Assembly (NCBI GenBank): GCA_905250115.1
Contig: CAJNOI010000003.1
Coordinates: 132,663-196,662 of the forward strand
Direction: 5' to 3'
Length of the DNA: 64,000 nucleotides
From: Adineta steineri
Lineage: Eukaryota > Rotifera > Eurotatoria > Adinetida > Adinetidae
Made by a program: the position numbers and the translations under genes
The notes under the pieces: generated by a model
What the model was told of the DNA's origin: nothing
Databases searched by the model: none
The model's input: the letters and a program-made list of their open reading frames with translations, nothing else
In this document: positions 36,822-49,929 of the stretch, piece after piece
Numbering within the stretch: the stretch's first letter is position 1
How the letters are laid out: each line of letters begins with the position of its first letter

Positions 36822-38648
36822 GAAACACAAATAAAAATGCAAACAATGAAGCAATCATACAACCAACACGAGCTTTTCTTCGACTTTTTTTCTTCGTTCT
36901 GTTTAATTGACTTTTTTTTGTTGGCTTCTTAAAATTCCATAGTTTCATTAACAAAAATATTAAAGGCGTATAACATTTTCTGCCCAATGGATACACGCAT
37001 TAAAATAGAAATCGGGAAAAAAAATGTATAAATAGTTTATTTTCTCACGTGACACAAAGATATATTAAAATATGAGCACTCAAAAAATAGTACATACATT
37101 CGATAAATTACTCTGCTAGTACATATAAAGGTTAAATTTACACTGTATATTTGATATACTGTGTCATAAAAGTTGTGCAAGAACTTTTAAATATTTCCAA
37201 CCTTTGAAGAGAATTATTAGCTAATAGTATAGTCAATGATTCCATAAAAATCTCGAGTTATTTATATCTAAAGCGGTAGAAAAGTATCTTACAAGGAATC
37301 GATCTTCTGCTTGAATTAACAAAACAGATAGTTTAAATTGTCAGATTTTTGAAAGGCTGTTTTTTTAAAGTTATATTGCAGATAATCATTATGCTCCGTA
37401 TTATTCAGGTCAACATAAATATTCTATTTTGGAGAAACATTCGTTGAAAAATTATATAATCAATTGCTGACTTTTATAGAACTGATGTAAAAGCATCGTA
37501 TGACTCATAAAAAAGATGAAATTTTCCAATGTGTCATCTAATAACTTGTATTGATCATGATAAGTATGCTTTTTTTTTCTTTTCAAAAGAGATTAAACAA
37601 AAGAAAGTAAAAGAATGACGTTGTTCGATAAGATCATACGTTATTTTGACAATTTTTATTTAAAATGTAAAATAAAAGGAAACCTTTAATTTTTTTATAT
37701 GATTAAATAAAGAATTTTAAGTTCTACAAAATATTCTTATTGATTATGCGAATCGAACTAATCTTTTTATTTTAATATAGTAAAAAGATTTTGTTCGATT
37801 ATTTAGTTTCATGTTAACCTACGTTCTGCGTTTAATGGTAACATAAACAAGTTTGAAATCGAATACTGATAATATCTATATTGCACCAGATGTTTTTAAC
37901 GCTTATTTAAAGACTAATAGGTCAATAAAGTTCGCTATTTTTTGACGATTTAGTAACCTCTTATAAATCTACGTTGTGTAGGGTTATTTTATCCTACAAT
38001 ATAAATATAGTGTTAGCTAATTCTATAAACAAATCGATAATTAAATCTGCAGTATATTTTATTATTCGTGATCGATTTGTTGAATCAAATATTGCGTTGT
38101 TTATAGGTTTATTTAGAATGTGTTGGTGATTACTAAAATTTTGTTCGTATAATTTAATAAATAATGAAGAAAAATGGTATGGGTACACTTAGATGTGTGG
38201 TTTGTATGTTTTCTTTTACAATAGAACACTGAACAAAGGAATGATGGAAAACAATCACCATATTGACTGATTTATGTTTGATACACCGATGAGAAGTGAA
38301 AATAACGAAAAAACAAACGAGAAATCAAACTAAATGTGAATACAACACCAGTAAAAATCAACTGCACGTTTGTTTCGTGCGTGTTTCGGTATCATACAAA
38401 ATAAAAAGGGATAAATATATATATATATTTTTTTTAAAAATGGAATCATTGTCTTTATATAGTTTGCAAAAATATTCTTACGCGCACGTGAACATTTAAA
38501 AGAAAAGATAACGAATACATGACAATAGAATAAATGTTCAAGACAAGACGTACAACAACAAAAAAGTTAAAGAGAATACACAGACAAACAGAACAAATCA
38601 AATGTGAGACGAAGGAATATGCGCGGCTATATATGTATGAAAACTTGA
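36822..38648. other. Intergenic, nothing recognised
   Basis: AT-rich spacer between the ankyrin/SOCS gene start and the V-ATPase gene end. A lysine/arginine-rich frame near 36860-36990 lacks support. No repeats with defined ends were found. Confidence 0.5.
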
Positions 38649-39309
38649 TTAATCGCAACTAGGTTGATTTTTCGTTGTCATGATAAGTGCTACGATCAAA
38701 CCATAAAGACCAAGTACTTCAGCGAAGATCAAAATTAAAATCATACCAACATATAATCTAAATAAAAGATAATAGAAGATATTTTGTTAAGAAGAATTTT
38801 TTACCGTGGTTGTTGAGCAGTTCCTCGTACACCAGCATCACCGACAATACCAACAGCAAAACCAGCTGCTAGACCACTTAAACCTACGGATAAACCAGCA
38901 CCCAATTGAAGGAATGCCCTATAAATATTTATTATTCAAATAAAAACAAATACATTCATCAATAAACAATCTCACTTGTATAGACCATAGTTATCAGCAG
39001 TGATGTTATTGGCAATAAGTACAGCAACGACCAAACCATAAATGGCAATAATACCAGCCATGACAACGGGAATGACACTTTTCATAATGAATTCAGGTCT
39101 CATAACAGCCATAGCTGATATACCACAACCAGATTTAGCTGTACCATAAGCGGCACCTAATGCTATTAAATAAAATAATAGAAAAATTAATTGAAAAAAT
39201 AAATCAATAATTAAATAATAGACATACCACTAAATACAACAGCTGCAGTTGCGCCCATAGCGCCGAAAAAAGGTGAATAAGCAGGGCATTTTTCTGTTAC
39301 TCCAGACAT
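38649..39309 (-). CDS. ATP6V0C: V-type proton ATPase 16-kDa proteolipid subunit c
   Basis: Four exons (-): 39228-39309, 38976-39162, 38805-38918, 38649-38757; 163 residues. Four transmembrane helices are visible, and the protein is very highly conserved: [77 protein letters not shown] and [20 protein letters not shown]. The proton-carrying Glu in helix 4 (FAEVLG, about residue 141) is present. The subunit forms the rotating c-ring of the V0 sector that pumps protons into lysosomes, endosomes and secretory vesicles. Length and the ending TTKNQPSCD are ordinary for the family. Confidence 0.97.
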
Positions 39310-40869
39310 TTTTATTAGAATAGAACTATTATGAAATTTTACGACTTGAGTGTAAGGAATAGAACTATTAAAGATCTAGAAATAAATAAATAATTAAATC
39401 TTTTCTTCGCATCGTATGTTTTAACTATGTCTTTAAAAAACGAGAAAAAGAAACTACGTATGCATTTCGTTCGACCTACACAAAGTATGCATCTTCTCTC
39501 TTTCTTCTCTTCGAGTTTTTGATGACAAAAGATAAATATCACAGTCAGCCATTAAAAAAAGGCCGAAACTTCGTCGCCCTTATCAATCTCTTTTTTTTTT
39601 GCCGCTGGATATTCGTCAACAACTTTTTACTTTAGGGGCTAATTTCGAACGACGAGTAGAAGAAAAAAAAAAGTGATACCAATGTGATGATGATGATATA
39701 ATAGAACGCATTTATATTTGAATAATATATAGAAGGTGTTTCGAAAAAAAAACTAGATATATTGTGTACTATTCTATTGCATACAAGTAACGATGATGAT
39801 AAGTTGGAATAGTATAACGTCATGCTTTCAAGTTTAAACTATAGATTAGATGATATTTATGTAAAAATAATAGGAAAGAAATTTAAATAAAGAAATACAT
39901 TTGTCTAACGAATCACAAATGACAGAGAAACAACAAATACTAATAAAAAAGAATGAGTCAAAGAATCGGGTGTTTTCATTTCTTGCCAATTTGTTTATTG
40001 ACTTTCTCTGCTTATATTTATTATAATATTAAGAAAAATAAATTCAGAAAAAATATAGAAATTTATAGAAAAATAAAGAGTTTAAAATTTTCTAGAATAA
40101 TATATTCAATTATAATTATTATAATTCAGAAGAGAGGATGGAAGAAGAAATTTGATTGGTTGATATCAAAGTCGCTTTCTTTTCTTATCTCATGTAATTC
40201 GTTTGGTCTTTTCTTTTTTTTATATAAACGCAAATTTAAACATTCTATTTTAGAATAAATTAATTATTTATTCGAAGATTACTAGATATAAACTTTTCAA
40301 TAATCGAAAAACGAAAATATTCGTCAGTTTAACATGTAAATCGATTTATATATTCTTATCTTTCAAAGATACGAGAATATTTTTGAAAAAAAACTTCTCT
40401 AGATTATATCTATTCTCATATAATTTCATATCAACTAATACTACAAAGAACTCTAAATGCATTTCTTATTCCACTATGAGATAGTTATGAATGATTAGAA
40501 TCAGCTTGATTATCTATAGTAATATATTCAAGTCAGGAAAAAAGATTGATGTCATCTACCCTTCCAAAATTGTTACTCAGACTCGTTTAAAAATCTTTCA
40601 TACTCTGCTAGAGAATATAGTTTATATGTATGTCTAAATCATTGATTTAACCAACCATATAAGAACCGAAGAGAAGCTGAGATGTTTTTAATTTTAAAAC
40701 ATTGATTTGTAGAAACCATCAATGTCAATATAAACTCTCTTTTTTCGGATTCGATTGATACGTTCTTACTGCGATTCTCTAATTGTATTCCATCACATTA
40801 TATATTATAAATTCATTGGTTGTATATTTAATTTGTCCAGTCTTTTTTTTTTGTCACATAGATTTATTA
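39310..40869. other. Intergenic between divergent V-ATPase and Bora genes
   Basis: The two flanking genes are divergently transcribed, so this 1.5-kb spacer should contain both promoters. A 101-codon plus-strand frame at 39953-40258 is Lys/Ile-rich and resembles nothing. A pyrimidine tract and TCACATAG just before 40870 may be a splice acceptor of a non-coding first exon of Bora. Confidence 0.45.
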
Positions 40870-43800
40870 ATGGTTGACATGATGTCTAGTCCAGCTCGTC
40901 CAATGGATCTTGATGAACATAATTATTTTCCATGTCGACCAACACCAGACAATTATCCCTCACCCATAACTAAGATGACTGTGTCACAAGATTATCATTT
41001 TTATCAAACTCCACCATTATTTCGTATTGTACATAATCCATTTGATCCACCAACATCAGCTCATCTTAAACAACGTCTTGCTAGTCCAAGTATATTTCGT
41101 GTACTTTCACAGTCTGAAGATACTGATAAAGTAATATAAAAATCACCCATTTATTTATTTTTTTGATTTATAACATCTATATAGACAAGTACAATAACTT
41201 CTGTTTTCGATTGGTCCATTGAACAATTATCAGAGATACATCCGAAAAAGTTTTCAGATGAAAATCGTATCCAAATTGATGCTGCTCTATTGTAAGTAAA
41301 AATAATCAATGATTGTGTCGGTTTTATCTTTTGTTTAGTGATGAGAATTTAATGCAACGTTATCAACGAGCTGCAAATGAGTTTTGTTCAAGTAAACTTC
41401 ACTTACCAACACCAGCTCCACCTAATAATCAACAAGAAAAAGGTTTAACAACCGACGGATATGGTTAGTACATATGCTTATTAGCTTTGAAATTCAATGT
41501 TCGTATGTTCGATACTTCATTGAAGGATATTATTGTGGAACATCAACACTACATCCAATGACATCGCCATTTCCTCATTTCGATATTAAAACAACAACAG
41601 CATCACTATTTCAACGAGATAGTAAGTTTTGTATAGTAATAAACAGAATTTCTGTTTGGCGAATAAAATCTCCGTGTGTAATCTTACTTGTAAATGATAC
41701 ATATCGGATCAACGTTCGCATAAATTAATTCCAGTTACTCGTGTGTAATGATGTATTCTACTCTTCATTACATAATTATAATTTGGAGAACAACATTTTT
41801 TCTCATGTTTATCTAGAATTACAACGTAAATTATTCATATTTTATGATAAATTTGTAATAATGTATTACCAGATTCGTTATAAAACTAATATAATTGAGA
41901 CAACAAGAGAGTTGAAGAATTTTAAGTGCATCAGCTGGAATGTACAGAAAACCAATTAGATGATTTAAAAAATATTAAACATCTAATATTTTTATTCTGA
42001 TCGTTCCTGCTCTCATATATTCAAAAACTCTCAATTACTGTCAATATAGACATCGATCGCAACATTCAGTTAGGGTTAAAGAAAATAAAATAATTATGAT
42101 TTCAATATTCTACAGCAGTATTTACTATATCGGGTAATATTGTACTTGTGATGTATTATATTTTAGAAAGTTTTTGAGAAATTTTTTAAAACACATAAAT
42201 ATAAAAAAAGTAATCGTAAAATTATTTATAAATCTTAATAAGAAAAAAATCCGCTTGTCATCAATAAACGGATAATGTAATAGTCCGATTATTGTAAGAC
42301 GCTATATTTCTGCACAACTAGAATAGTTCCGTTCTATTATAACTTGAGCACTTATTTACTAACAAAAATTTTTTTTTGATTTACAAGATAATTAGCAAAA
42401 AAATCTCTATAAAACAAAGTATATGGATACATTTCTCGATATTTTGATTTAATTATCTATTAGAAATGATAATCATCACGAATTCAGTAAACATGAATAT
42501 CTAAAAGGATTCGATGAAGTCTTCACAACGTTAGGTATATTTAGAAAAACGCGGTAATTACAGATAATTTATTCGAACGCTACAAAATTTACGAATGTAC
42601 TGACTATTGTCGAAGGAAAAAACGTCGAAAAAAAAGGTCTAAAATAAGCATCGAACGAAAAGGATTGGAGGAGCAAAATGTCAATTATATAGTATGTCGA
42701 AACTTTTGAGATGAGAGAATGAATGGATGTAAGTAAAGAAGAAGTGATTCTACACCTTCGCACACAATCATCCACATTCATACCCTTATAGTTACTTGTC
42801 TTTATCAATAAGTGTATTTTTCCTTTTTTTTATCAATGAAATATAATAAATATTTTATATTTTTCATCTAGCATCATTTATCCTTGCTCCCACCTTTATA
42901 CTTTCGATTTTTTTTTCATTAGTCATTTTTCCTTTCGCCGTTCTCGATAAATATCATTTTACTGATAATGAAACAATTCGTTTGAGTCCAATGAATTAGA
43001 ACTAAATGACTTGACTGTACCTGTATGGATATAAAACCATCCTATTTTCGTATAAATTTCATTTCTAAAGTGTAGAGGAATTATTCATAACTTGTATAAT
43101 CGTTATATTGCAGGTAAAAATCAGATAAATACCTTTTTTTTATTATGCTCTTAGTTCCATTTGGAAGTACTTACAAAAAGATATAGTATAAAATATAAAC
43201 AAAGAGATAGAAGCATTAGGAGGGGAAGAAAAGGTGAAGTAAAAGCAAAGAAATATAAATAAATCAGAAAAAGAAGAATCAGTGTAAGCGAGAAAAAGGG
43301 AAGGATAAAGCAAAAAGAAAAACAAAGGAGATTAGGAAGAGCAGAATCCATTATATTGTGCCATTTTTTCCTTTCTTTTATTTAAATTCAACAAAAAGTA
43401 GCCGTACTTTGAAGGGTACTTTGCATTGGAATTTTAACTATTTCAGTTTTTCTAGTGATCTCTGAATATAGAAACATCTTATATCGAAAGTAACCAATAT
43501 TTATGCAATTGTGTATCTTGTTTTTATTTCTATGCATATTCATTATGTTGTTGAGACTATTATTCAAATATTTCTCTTTTAATTATAGCTCAAAATCGAC
43601 CACCTGTTGATTTTGATTCATGTATGATGGAACAATGTAATGAAATACAAAACATATCACTTGATACAAGTTTTAATAATACAAATCAATCATCTCATTC
43701 ATCTCGTTTATCGAATAGTGTTGGACAAAATAATGTATCATTTCTTAAACGACGTTTATTTGAAGATGAAGATGATGATGATGTTAACTTACTTCCTGAA

Positions 43801-44058
43801 GATGATGATCAACAATATGGACAAGTTTCAAATAATATTACAAGTACACAAAGACCTAAATCACCACCTCGGTGTGATAGTGAAACAGAAGTAAATTTTA
43901 GTCCTAATAAAAACATAAATTTGATTTTTATTATCAAATAGGATGATCATCGTATATCAAGCCCGTCTCATCGACTTATCAAACCAGAAACTATATCTCC
44001 AATATTAACATCATCATTTCTCTTCGATGCCGATTGTTCACCGATAAAAAAAGATTAA
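40870..44058 (+). CDS. BORA: Protein aurora borealis (Bora)
   Basis: Six exons: 40870-41130, 41185-41291, 41339-41463, 41526-41621, 43589-43890, 43942-44058; 335 residues, all phases consistent. The conserved N-terminal block is present: RIVHNPFDPPTSAHLKQRL and ASPSIF, then VFDWSIEQLSEIHPKKF, then RYQRAANEFCSSKLHLPTP (family form: LNPFESPSD...SPSVF...FRWSIDQLAxxxP...AIEEFFxxxxIVPSP). Bora activates Aurora A and lets it phosphorylate Plk1 at mitotic entry. The C-terminal half is low-complexity, Ser/Asp-rich (FEDEDDDDVNLLPEDDD) with several SP/TP sites (RPKSPPR, ISPILTSS, CSPIKKD) suited to Cdk/Plk control. A 1.97-kb intron (41622-43588) is unusually long for this window. The start could be earlier if a 5' exon exists. 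Confidence 0.82.
41622..43588. other. Long intron of Bora, nothing recognised inside
   Basis: Flanked by GTAAGT and AATTATAG splice sites. The DNA is AT-rich with purine-rich tracts (43195-43340). No exon, RNA gene or element with clear ends was found. Confidence 0.5.
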
Positions 44059-45281
44059 ATATCGAGTTTCTTTCATTTTCTTATCTCAGTTTGTCTTTCT
44101 CTCTTTCGTTCGTTATTTCTTTTTTTCTCTCTCTCTAATGATAAATAATTGTCAGATAATTATGGTTGTTATTGAAAACACATATGAAGCATGCATGAAT
44201 TATAAAAAAAATAAATAGATATTGTTTAATTCTACTACTCTTTCTTTTTTTTGTTTTTTCTTATATAAAATAATGAAATAGTTCATTATATGATAATCTG
44301 TAAATATATATTAAATTGAAAAAAATCAGTTGAATCTAGTACTTTTCTTAACTATGTTGAATTTCTGTTTACTATTTGTTTACATTTTGTATTATATCAT
44401 TAATGATAAAAATGAACAAACAGGACGTTAAATTTGTTGTGTTGATAAAAAAAACAACTAAATTATGTAGAAAATAAATCACATCATTTATTAAAATCGA
44501 TATAGAATCATTCAGCTTGTTTTTGATTATCAAATTGTAGCAATATAATATGATATACATTTCAAATCAAACTTGCCTACTCAGTGTTTTATCCAGCTTT
44601 TTTCGTCCGAGGGTGCGAAATTAATTGCCGGGAGGGCAAAAATCTCTCTTCTGGTGGTGGTGAGCGCAAACGTTGAGTTTCAGGCGCAAAAAGCGTAATT
44701 TTACTGAATTCCGGAGGGCAGAGGTACCCTCCGAGAGGGCAAAAAGCCCCGTGCCCCCCTCCCGCTGGATAAATCACTGTGCCTACTCCTCTTTTTCTTC
44801 CTTTGATTATTTTATAATACTATTTGTCTATTTTACAGCGAATAGAGTAAAACGTTTCAAATAACTCAACGAATATATTCGTGTTGTAAACAAAGTAATC
44901 ATTTAATTGATTGAGTCTTGGGTAAGCACGGCCTTGAGATCCTATGTGATAAAAATAGAGAGAGATAAAAAGATAAAATTTTGATAACATAAAGCGAAAG
45001 AGAACAATATACGACCCATTAGTATAATTTTTTTCTTGTTTGTCTACTTACCAACCATTGTTATATACTCACCCTTGGTCGAGTAATAGCTTGTTTTATT
45101 TCGTTCTTCTCTTTTCTTAACCTCAGACTACTATTAGTCATATAGTTATCGTTTGTACTTTCTTTTTCTTCTCTCCATCTAAAATAAGAATAAATATTGG
45201 TGAAGAAGATAAATATATCCATCAACTATATATATATATATATATTTATATTACATATTATCTTCAGACATATATTTTAAT
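44059..45281. other. Intergenic, contains a hAT-type MITE
   Basis: Apart from the 198-bp element at 44582-44779, it is AT-rich with a TA microsatellite just before the beta-galactosidase start (45229-45248). A single-exon gene begins at 45282, so its promoter should lie in the last few hundred bases. Confidence 0.5.
44582..44779. mobile_element. Non-autonomous hAT MITE, 198 bp, perfect 8-bp TSD
   Basis: Terminal inverted repeats of 16 bp, CAGTGTTTTATCCAGC at the left and the complement of CAGTGATTTATCCAGC at the right, differ at one base. The octamer TGCCTACT directly flanks both ends (44574-44581 and 44780-44787). CAGTG termini plus an 8-bp duplication are diagnostic of hAT-superfamily insertion. 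The interior is markedly GC-richer than its surroundings, with GAGGGCAAAAA repeated and no transposase frame. Confidence 0.92.
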
Positions 45282-47495
45282 ATGAAGATGCATTTATTAT
45301 TTTTCGTATGCGTTTGTCTTAATTTCTTAACTTATATCTTCACAAGTCCAATAACTTATGAAGATGTTCGAGGTACACCTTATAAAGTATCATATGATAA
45401 TCGAGCTATCACAATTAATGATGTTCGAACAATGCTTATAGCCGGTGCTATTCATTATCCACGTTCAACACCTGGTATGTGGCCTTATATAATGAAAATG
45501 GCAAAAAATCAAGGTTTGAATACTGTTCAAACTTATGTATTTTGGAATATACATGAACAAAGACCAGGTGTACTTGATTTTAGTGGTCGTGCTAATTTAA
45601 GTCAATTTTTACAAGATGCTGCTGATGCTGGTTTATTTGTTAATTTACGCATTGGTCCATATGTATGTGCTGAATGGGACTATGGCGGCTTACCTTCTTG
45701 GCTTAATCAAGTACCTAATATATCATTTCGTTCACATAATCAAGCATGGGAAGCTGCTATGCGTAAATTTGTAATGAGCATTGTTGAATATGTTAATCCA
45801 TATTTGGCAAAAAATGGTGGTCCTATTATTTTAGCTCAAATTGAAAATGAATATAATGGTGATGATCAAGCTTATGTTGATTGGTGTGGTAGTTTAGTAA
45901 CAAATGAATTATCTTCTACAGATATTCCATGGATTATGTGTAATGGTCGTGCAGCTAATTCAACAATTGAAACATGTAATTCATGTAATTGTTTAGATGA
46001 TGGTTGGATTGATCATCATCGCCATGATTATCCAGATAAACCAATGTTATTTACTGAAAATGAAGGTTGGTTTCAACCATGGGGACAAGCTGTTGCTATT
46101 CGTACAACATCTGATGTTGCTTATTCAGTTGCTGAATGGTTTGCTGGTGGTGGTTCTTATCATGCATATTATATGTGGCATGGAGGCAACAATTACGGAA
46201 ATACAGCGGCTTCAGGTATTACAACAATGTATGCAGATGATGTACTTCTTCATGCTGATGGTACACCAAATGAACCTAAATATACACAATTAAGTCGTCT
46301 TCAACATTTAATTGCCGATCATGCTGAAGTTTTATTAAGAAATTATTCTACTCGTACACCATTACCGTGGTGGGATGGAACAAAATGGTCAAATGGTACT
46401 CAACAATTTGTTTATTCTTATCCACCAGCACTTCATTTTGTTTGTAATCAAGCTGATAAAACATTAGGAGTACTTTTCCATAATCAAAATATTTCTATGA
46501 CTAGTCAATCTGTTCGTATATTTGATGATAATTTAAATTTATTATGGGATAGTGCTAATGTAAGTGGTATTCCAAGTGATAATACTGAAATTTTTCCTGT
46601 TGTTATTGGTCCATTAGATTGGCAAACATGGTCAGAACCAGTTATATCAAATTTACCCGTAGTTACTTCTCCAAATCCAATTGAACAATTAAAAATAACA
46701 AATGATGAAACTATTTATTTATGGTATCGTCGTAATATAACATTAACACAAACACAATCCCATACAATTGTTCAAGTTGAAACACGAAGAGCAAATGCTT
46801 TATTATTCTTTTTAGATGGAGATTATTTAGGAGAATTTGATAATCATGATCATGATCAAGGTTCATTAACAGCAACTGTAGCATTAGATCTTTCAACTTA
46901 TAAACCAAATCAACAATATACATTTGAAATTCTTTCAATTTCACTTGGTCTCAATAATGGTGTATCGGAAAATAATTTTGAACATAAAGGTATTGTTGGA
47001 AATGTATGGATTAATGATCAATTATTAGCTAATGATGAAGCAAATCTTTGGGAACATCAAAAAGGTTTAGTTGGAGAATTTTTACAAATTTATACAGAAC
47101 AAGGATCATCAAGAGTTGAATGGAATCCTCAATGGACAAAAGGTATTAATAAACAAATAACATGGTTTCAAGCAAGATTTAATCTTGATCATCTTGTACG
47201 AGAAGACCTTAATGCTAATCCTGTTTTACTTGATGCTCGAGGTCTTAATCGTGGTCATGCATTTATTAATGGAAATGATCTTGGTCTTTATTGGTTAATT
47301 CAAGGTATTTGCCAAGATAAAGCACCATGTTGTTGTCAACAAGCACAAATCAATTGTTTAGAGCCAACTCAACGTTATTATCATATTCCGTCAGATTGGC
47401 TTATGCCAAAAAATAATTTAATTACAATATTCGACGATTTAGGTGCACCATCACCAGGTTCTGTGGGTCTTGTACAACGTGTTATTATAGCTTAG
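45282..47495 (+). CDS. Beta-galactosidase, glycoside hydrolase family 35 (plant-type)
   Basis: An intronless 737-residue frame. Residues 1-21 are a signal peptide (MKMHLLFFVCVCLNFLTYIF), so the enzyme is secreted or lysosomal. The GH35 barrel is complete: LIAGAIHYPRSTPGMWPYIM, GLNTVQTYVFWNIHE, FVNLRIGPYVCAEWDYGGLP, AQIENEYN (acid/base Glu near 190) and LFTENEGWFQPWG (nucleophile Glu near 259). C-terminal beta domains end with a galactose-binding-like part, including GLNRGHAFINGNDLGLYW. The reaction is removal of terminal beta-galactose from oligosaccharides or glycoconjugates. The WYRRNI and GHAFINGxxxGxYW patterns and overall length are closer to plant BGAL enzymes than to animal GLB1. It is the only long single-exon gene here, which could reflect horizontal gain or intron loss; that is inference. 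Confidence 0.93.
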   Translation: MKMHLLFFVCVCLNFLTYIFTSPITYEDVRGTPYKVSYDNRAITINDVRTMLIAGAIHYPRSTPGMWPYIMKMAKNQGLNTVQTYVFWNIHEQRPGVLDFSGRANLSQFLQDAADAGLFVNLRIGPYVCAEWDYGGLPSWLNQVPNISFRSHNQAWEAAMRKFVMSIVEYVNPYLAKNGGPIILAQIENEYNGDDQAYVDWCGSLVTNELSSTDIPWIMCNGRAANSTIETCNSCNCLDDGWIDHHRHDYPDKPMLFTENEGWFQPWGQAVAIRTTSDVAYSVAEWFAGGGSYHAYYMWHGGNNYGNTAASGITTMYADDVLLHADGTPNEPKYTQLSRLQHLIADHAEVLLRNYSTRTPLPWWDGTKWSNGTQQFVYSYPPALHFVCNQADKTLGVLFHNQNISMTSQSVRIFDDNLNLLWDSANVSGIPSDNTEIFPVVIGPLDWQTWSEPVISNLPVVTSPNPIEQLKITNDETIYLWYRRNITLTQTQSHTIVQVETRRANALLFFLDGDYLGEFDNHDHDQGSLTATVALDLSTYKPNQQYTFEILSISLGLNNGVSENNFEHKGIVGNVWINDQLLANDEANLWEHQKGLVGEFLQIYTEQGSSRVEWNPQWTKGINKQITWFQARFNLDHLVREDLNANPVLLDARGLNRGHAFINGNDLGLYWLIQGICQDKAPCCCQQAQINCLEPTQRYYHIPSDWLMPKNNLITIFDDLGAPSPGSVGLVQRVIIA

Positions 47496-49929
47496 ACATA
47501 AAATAATGTTTCTTTTTGTTTAACAAAATATGTATTGTATTTCTTTGAAATTTACAAATATAGAAGAAATAATAAAAGTTTATTAAGATTTTATTCTGTC
47601 AATACCTATCGTAGTGTAGAAAAGATTCTTTGAAATTTATTCAAATGGTAGGATTTTACTTTCTTTTCTTTCTGATATTTATATCTGAACTATGCGATGA
47701 AAAACGCTAGAGTTTAAGTCTCTTAAACTGATTCAATAGCTTTTGTTACAAATCCATTATGGTTTTAAATGATGAATATATTTATTTATTTGTAAGATAA
47801 ACGATGTTCTTCAATTAAATAAATTCTATTTCATTCTATTGTGAAACCGATATTATCCATTTAGTTTTCTATCGAATATTTTGGTTTTCAAAGCTAATTT
47901 CAGCAGCTACATACTTATCTTTACTTATAGTGGACCAGTCTTAAAATATGCTATAATTTCCTTAAAAGGATTATTATGTTCGATTGTTTACATTTAAAGA
48001 GAAATGTCGTGTGTATTTTATGACGCTAGTAAAGATTAGTAACTAACAAGTGCTCGTAGGCAATAATCCTGATTACAAATAGCTCAAAATGAAGTAGTAT
48101 TATTTTCTCTTATAAACGAATAGAAATCGATAGAAAAAAAGTATCGATAATAGAATAAATAATTTAATTATGCATCTTTCATGTCTTTTAGTATGATAAT
48201 TCGATTTCCGAGTAATATATATTTGAAAAACAATCTCATTGCACAGAGATTCTCCTCAAGATTTAAGGTCAATGTAACCATAAAAAAATAATAAGTAGTA
48301 AGAAAGTTTACATTAATATCGATCATAATCGATACTAATATGCGATGCGAAAGTCCAACAACTATGATTTGACATATTTCGAATAAATAACGCAAGAATA
48401 GTTTCATTTATACATGGATTTTTGGAGATCACGGCTGATATTCTTTCAAACTGATAAATTCTTGTAAAAAAAAACTCTATTTTTAGAAGTTTTTGATTTT
48501 TGACTGTTCGTTTTGGAAAAATGTTTCTGATACAAAGTTTATAGGTAAGATATTACTCTTTCGAATAAAAACAAATTTTATTAGTTTATAAATCTCCAAG
48601 TTCAAGAGAATTTGACATTTGTGGCAAGGTTAGTACATCACATGTTAAATTAATTATATGAAATAAAAATGTCAATTAATTAATTATAAAGTAGGATTTG
48701 TATTTTATTAAGACGATGAAAATTTTAATAAACTACTCAAGCATTGGCTAATGTGTATTATAGAGAATCTATGATTTTGTTTTAACATATGTTGAATCGT
48801 GTATTAATATTGATGTAACCAGCTGAAATAGAAATATCAATGAATATATGGTTAATTATTATGTATAGATTTTATTAATAATTTTTGATCTCTATTGAAA
48901 AGAACTAGATGATATAAACTGTTGTCTATTATATACATGAAATAAATATAGCGAAAAGTTTTCTCTTCAAGGTTCAGTGACCGTATAGTTGTATTAGTAA
49001 AGAAAACATGACAAATAAGAATGCGGTTTCATTAATAATGGATCAGTGATAGGAATCTTGAAGTACTTGTTTCTATAAGTCAAGATGTTCAGAGGAACTT
49101 TTGTATCATGACTTTTAACTAGACTGGATTAATGAATGCATGCATCTGTAATAAATATCAATTGTTATTGTTGGAAAAAATTTTCTCCTACGTGAAAGTA
49201 AGAGGCTAAAATTAGGTCTTATATCATAAGTATACAAATGACATGCTCTTTTTTCATTTGTTATTATCGGATTTATGTAATAGACATTGATTAATCTTAC
49301 TTTTATTTTTTAATATGCTAATTTTTCATTTAAATAATGTGCTCTAATTAGATGTACTCGTTAGATTTTGTAAATATATAATTTATCATCTACATGAACA
49401 ATGTCATTCAAAAGTTTAGAATTTAAATTTCTATAGATTAATTACTTTTTACTATTAAATCGTGAATATGTTACAAAGACGCATCTTAAAAATGGAATGA
49501 AAATATGAGTAGATACTTGATGATAAGAGAAAAGTGCATAATTGAATCGACTGAAATATTATACGAGTACAATATTTATTTTTCTTATCACTTTTATTTA
49601 ATAAGAATTTTTTTATTATAAATTTTAACTTGTCAAATATTTTCTTAATCTCTTCTTATACTGTAAATCTTGATTATAAATATAATACTAAATTGTCATT
49701 ACAACTTAGAAAATAGTTATGCACTATTAAATTTCAAAAGCTAAATTAATAATATATTGTCTTGTATTTGCACAATTTTATTTTATCATTGTGTTTTACG
49801 AAACAAAAAAATGTTTCATATTCATTAAATATATTAATGCTATTCAAAAACAAAAAAAAGATTTGTGCATAAGAAAAAACAGGCAAAACTATTTAGTTCG
49901 TTCCACCATCTTATCTGTCTATATTGTTT
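47496..49929. other. Intergenic, nothing recognised
   Basis: An AATAAA-type signal follows the beta-galactosidase stop (about 47570). The remaining 2.4 kb is AT-rich, with no supported exon, RNA gene or bounded repeat. Confidence 0.5.

Noticed and set aside
39953-40258. 101-codon plus-strand frame before Bora
   Set aside because: Lys/Ile-rich AT-driven composition, no motif, no clear start context; it lies in a divergent promoter region.
45997-46944. Open frames on both strands inside the beta-galactosidase gene
   Set aside because: Shadow frames of a strongly conserved 737-residue coding sequence.
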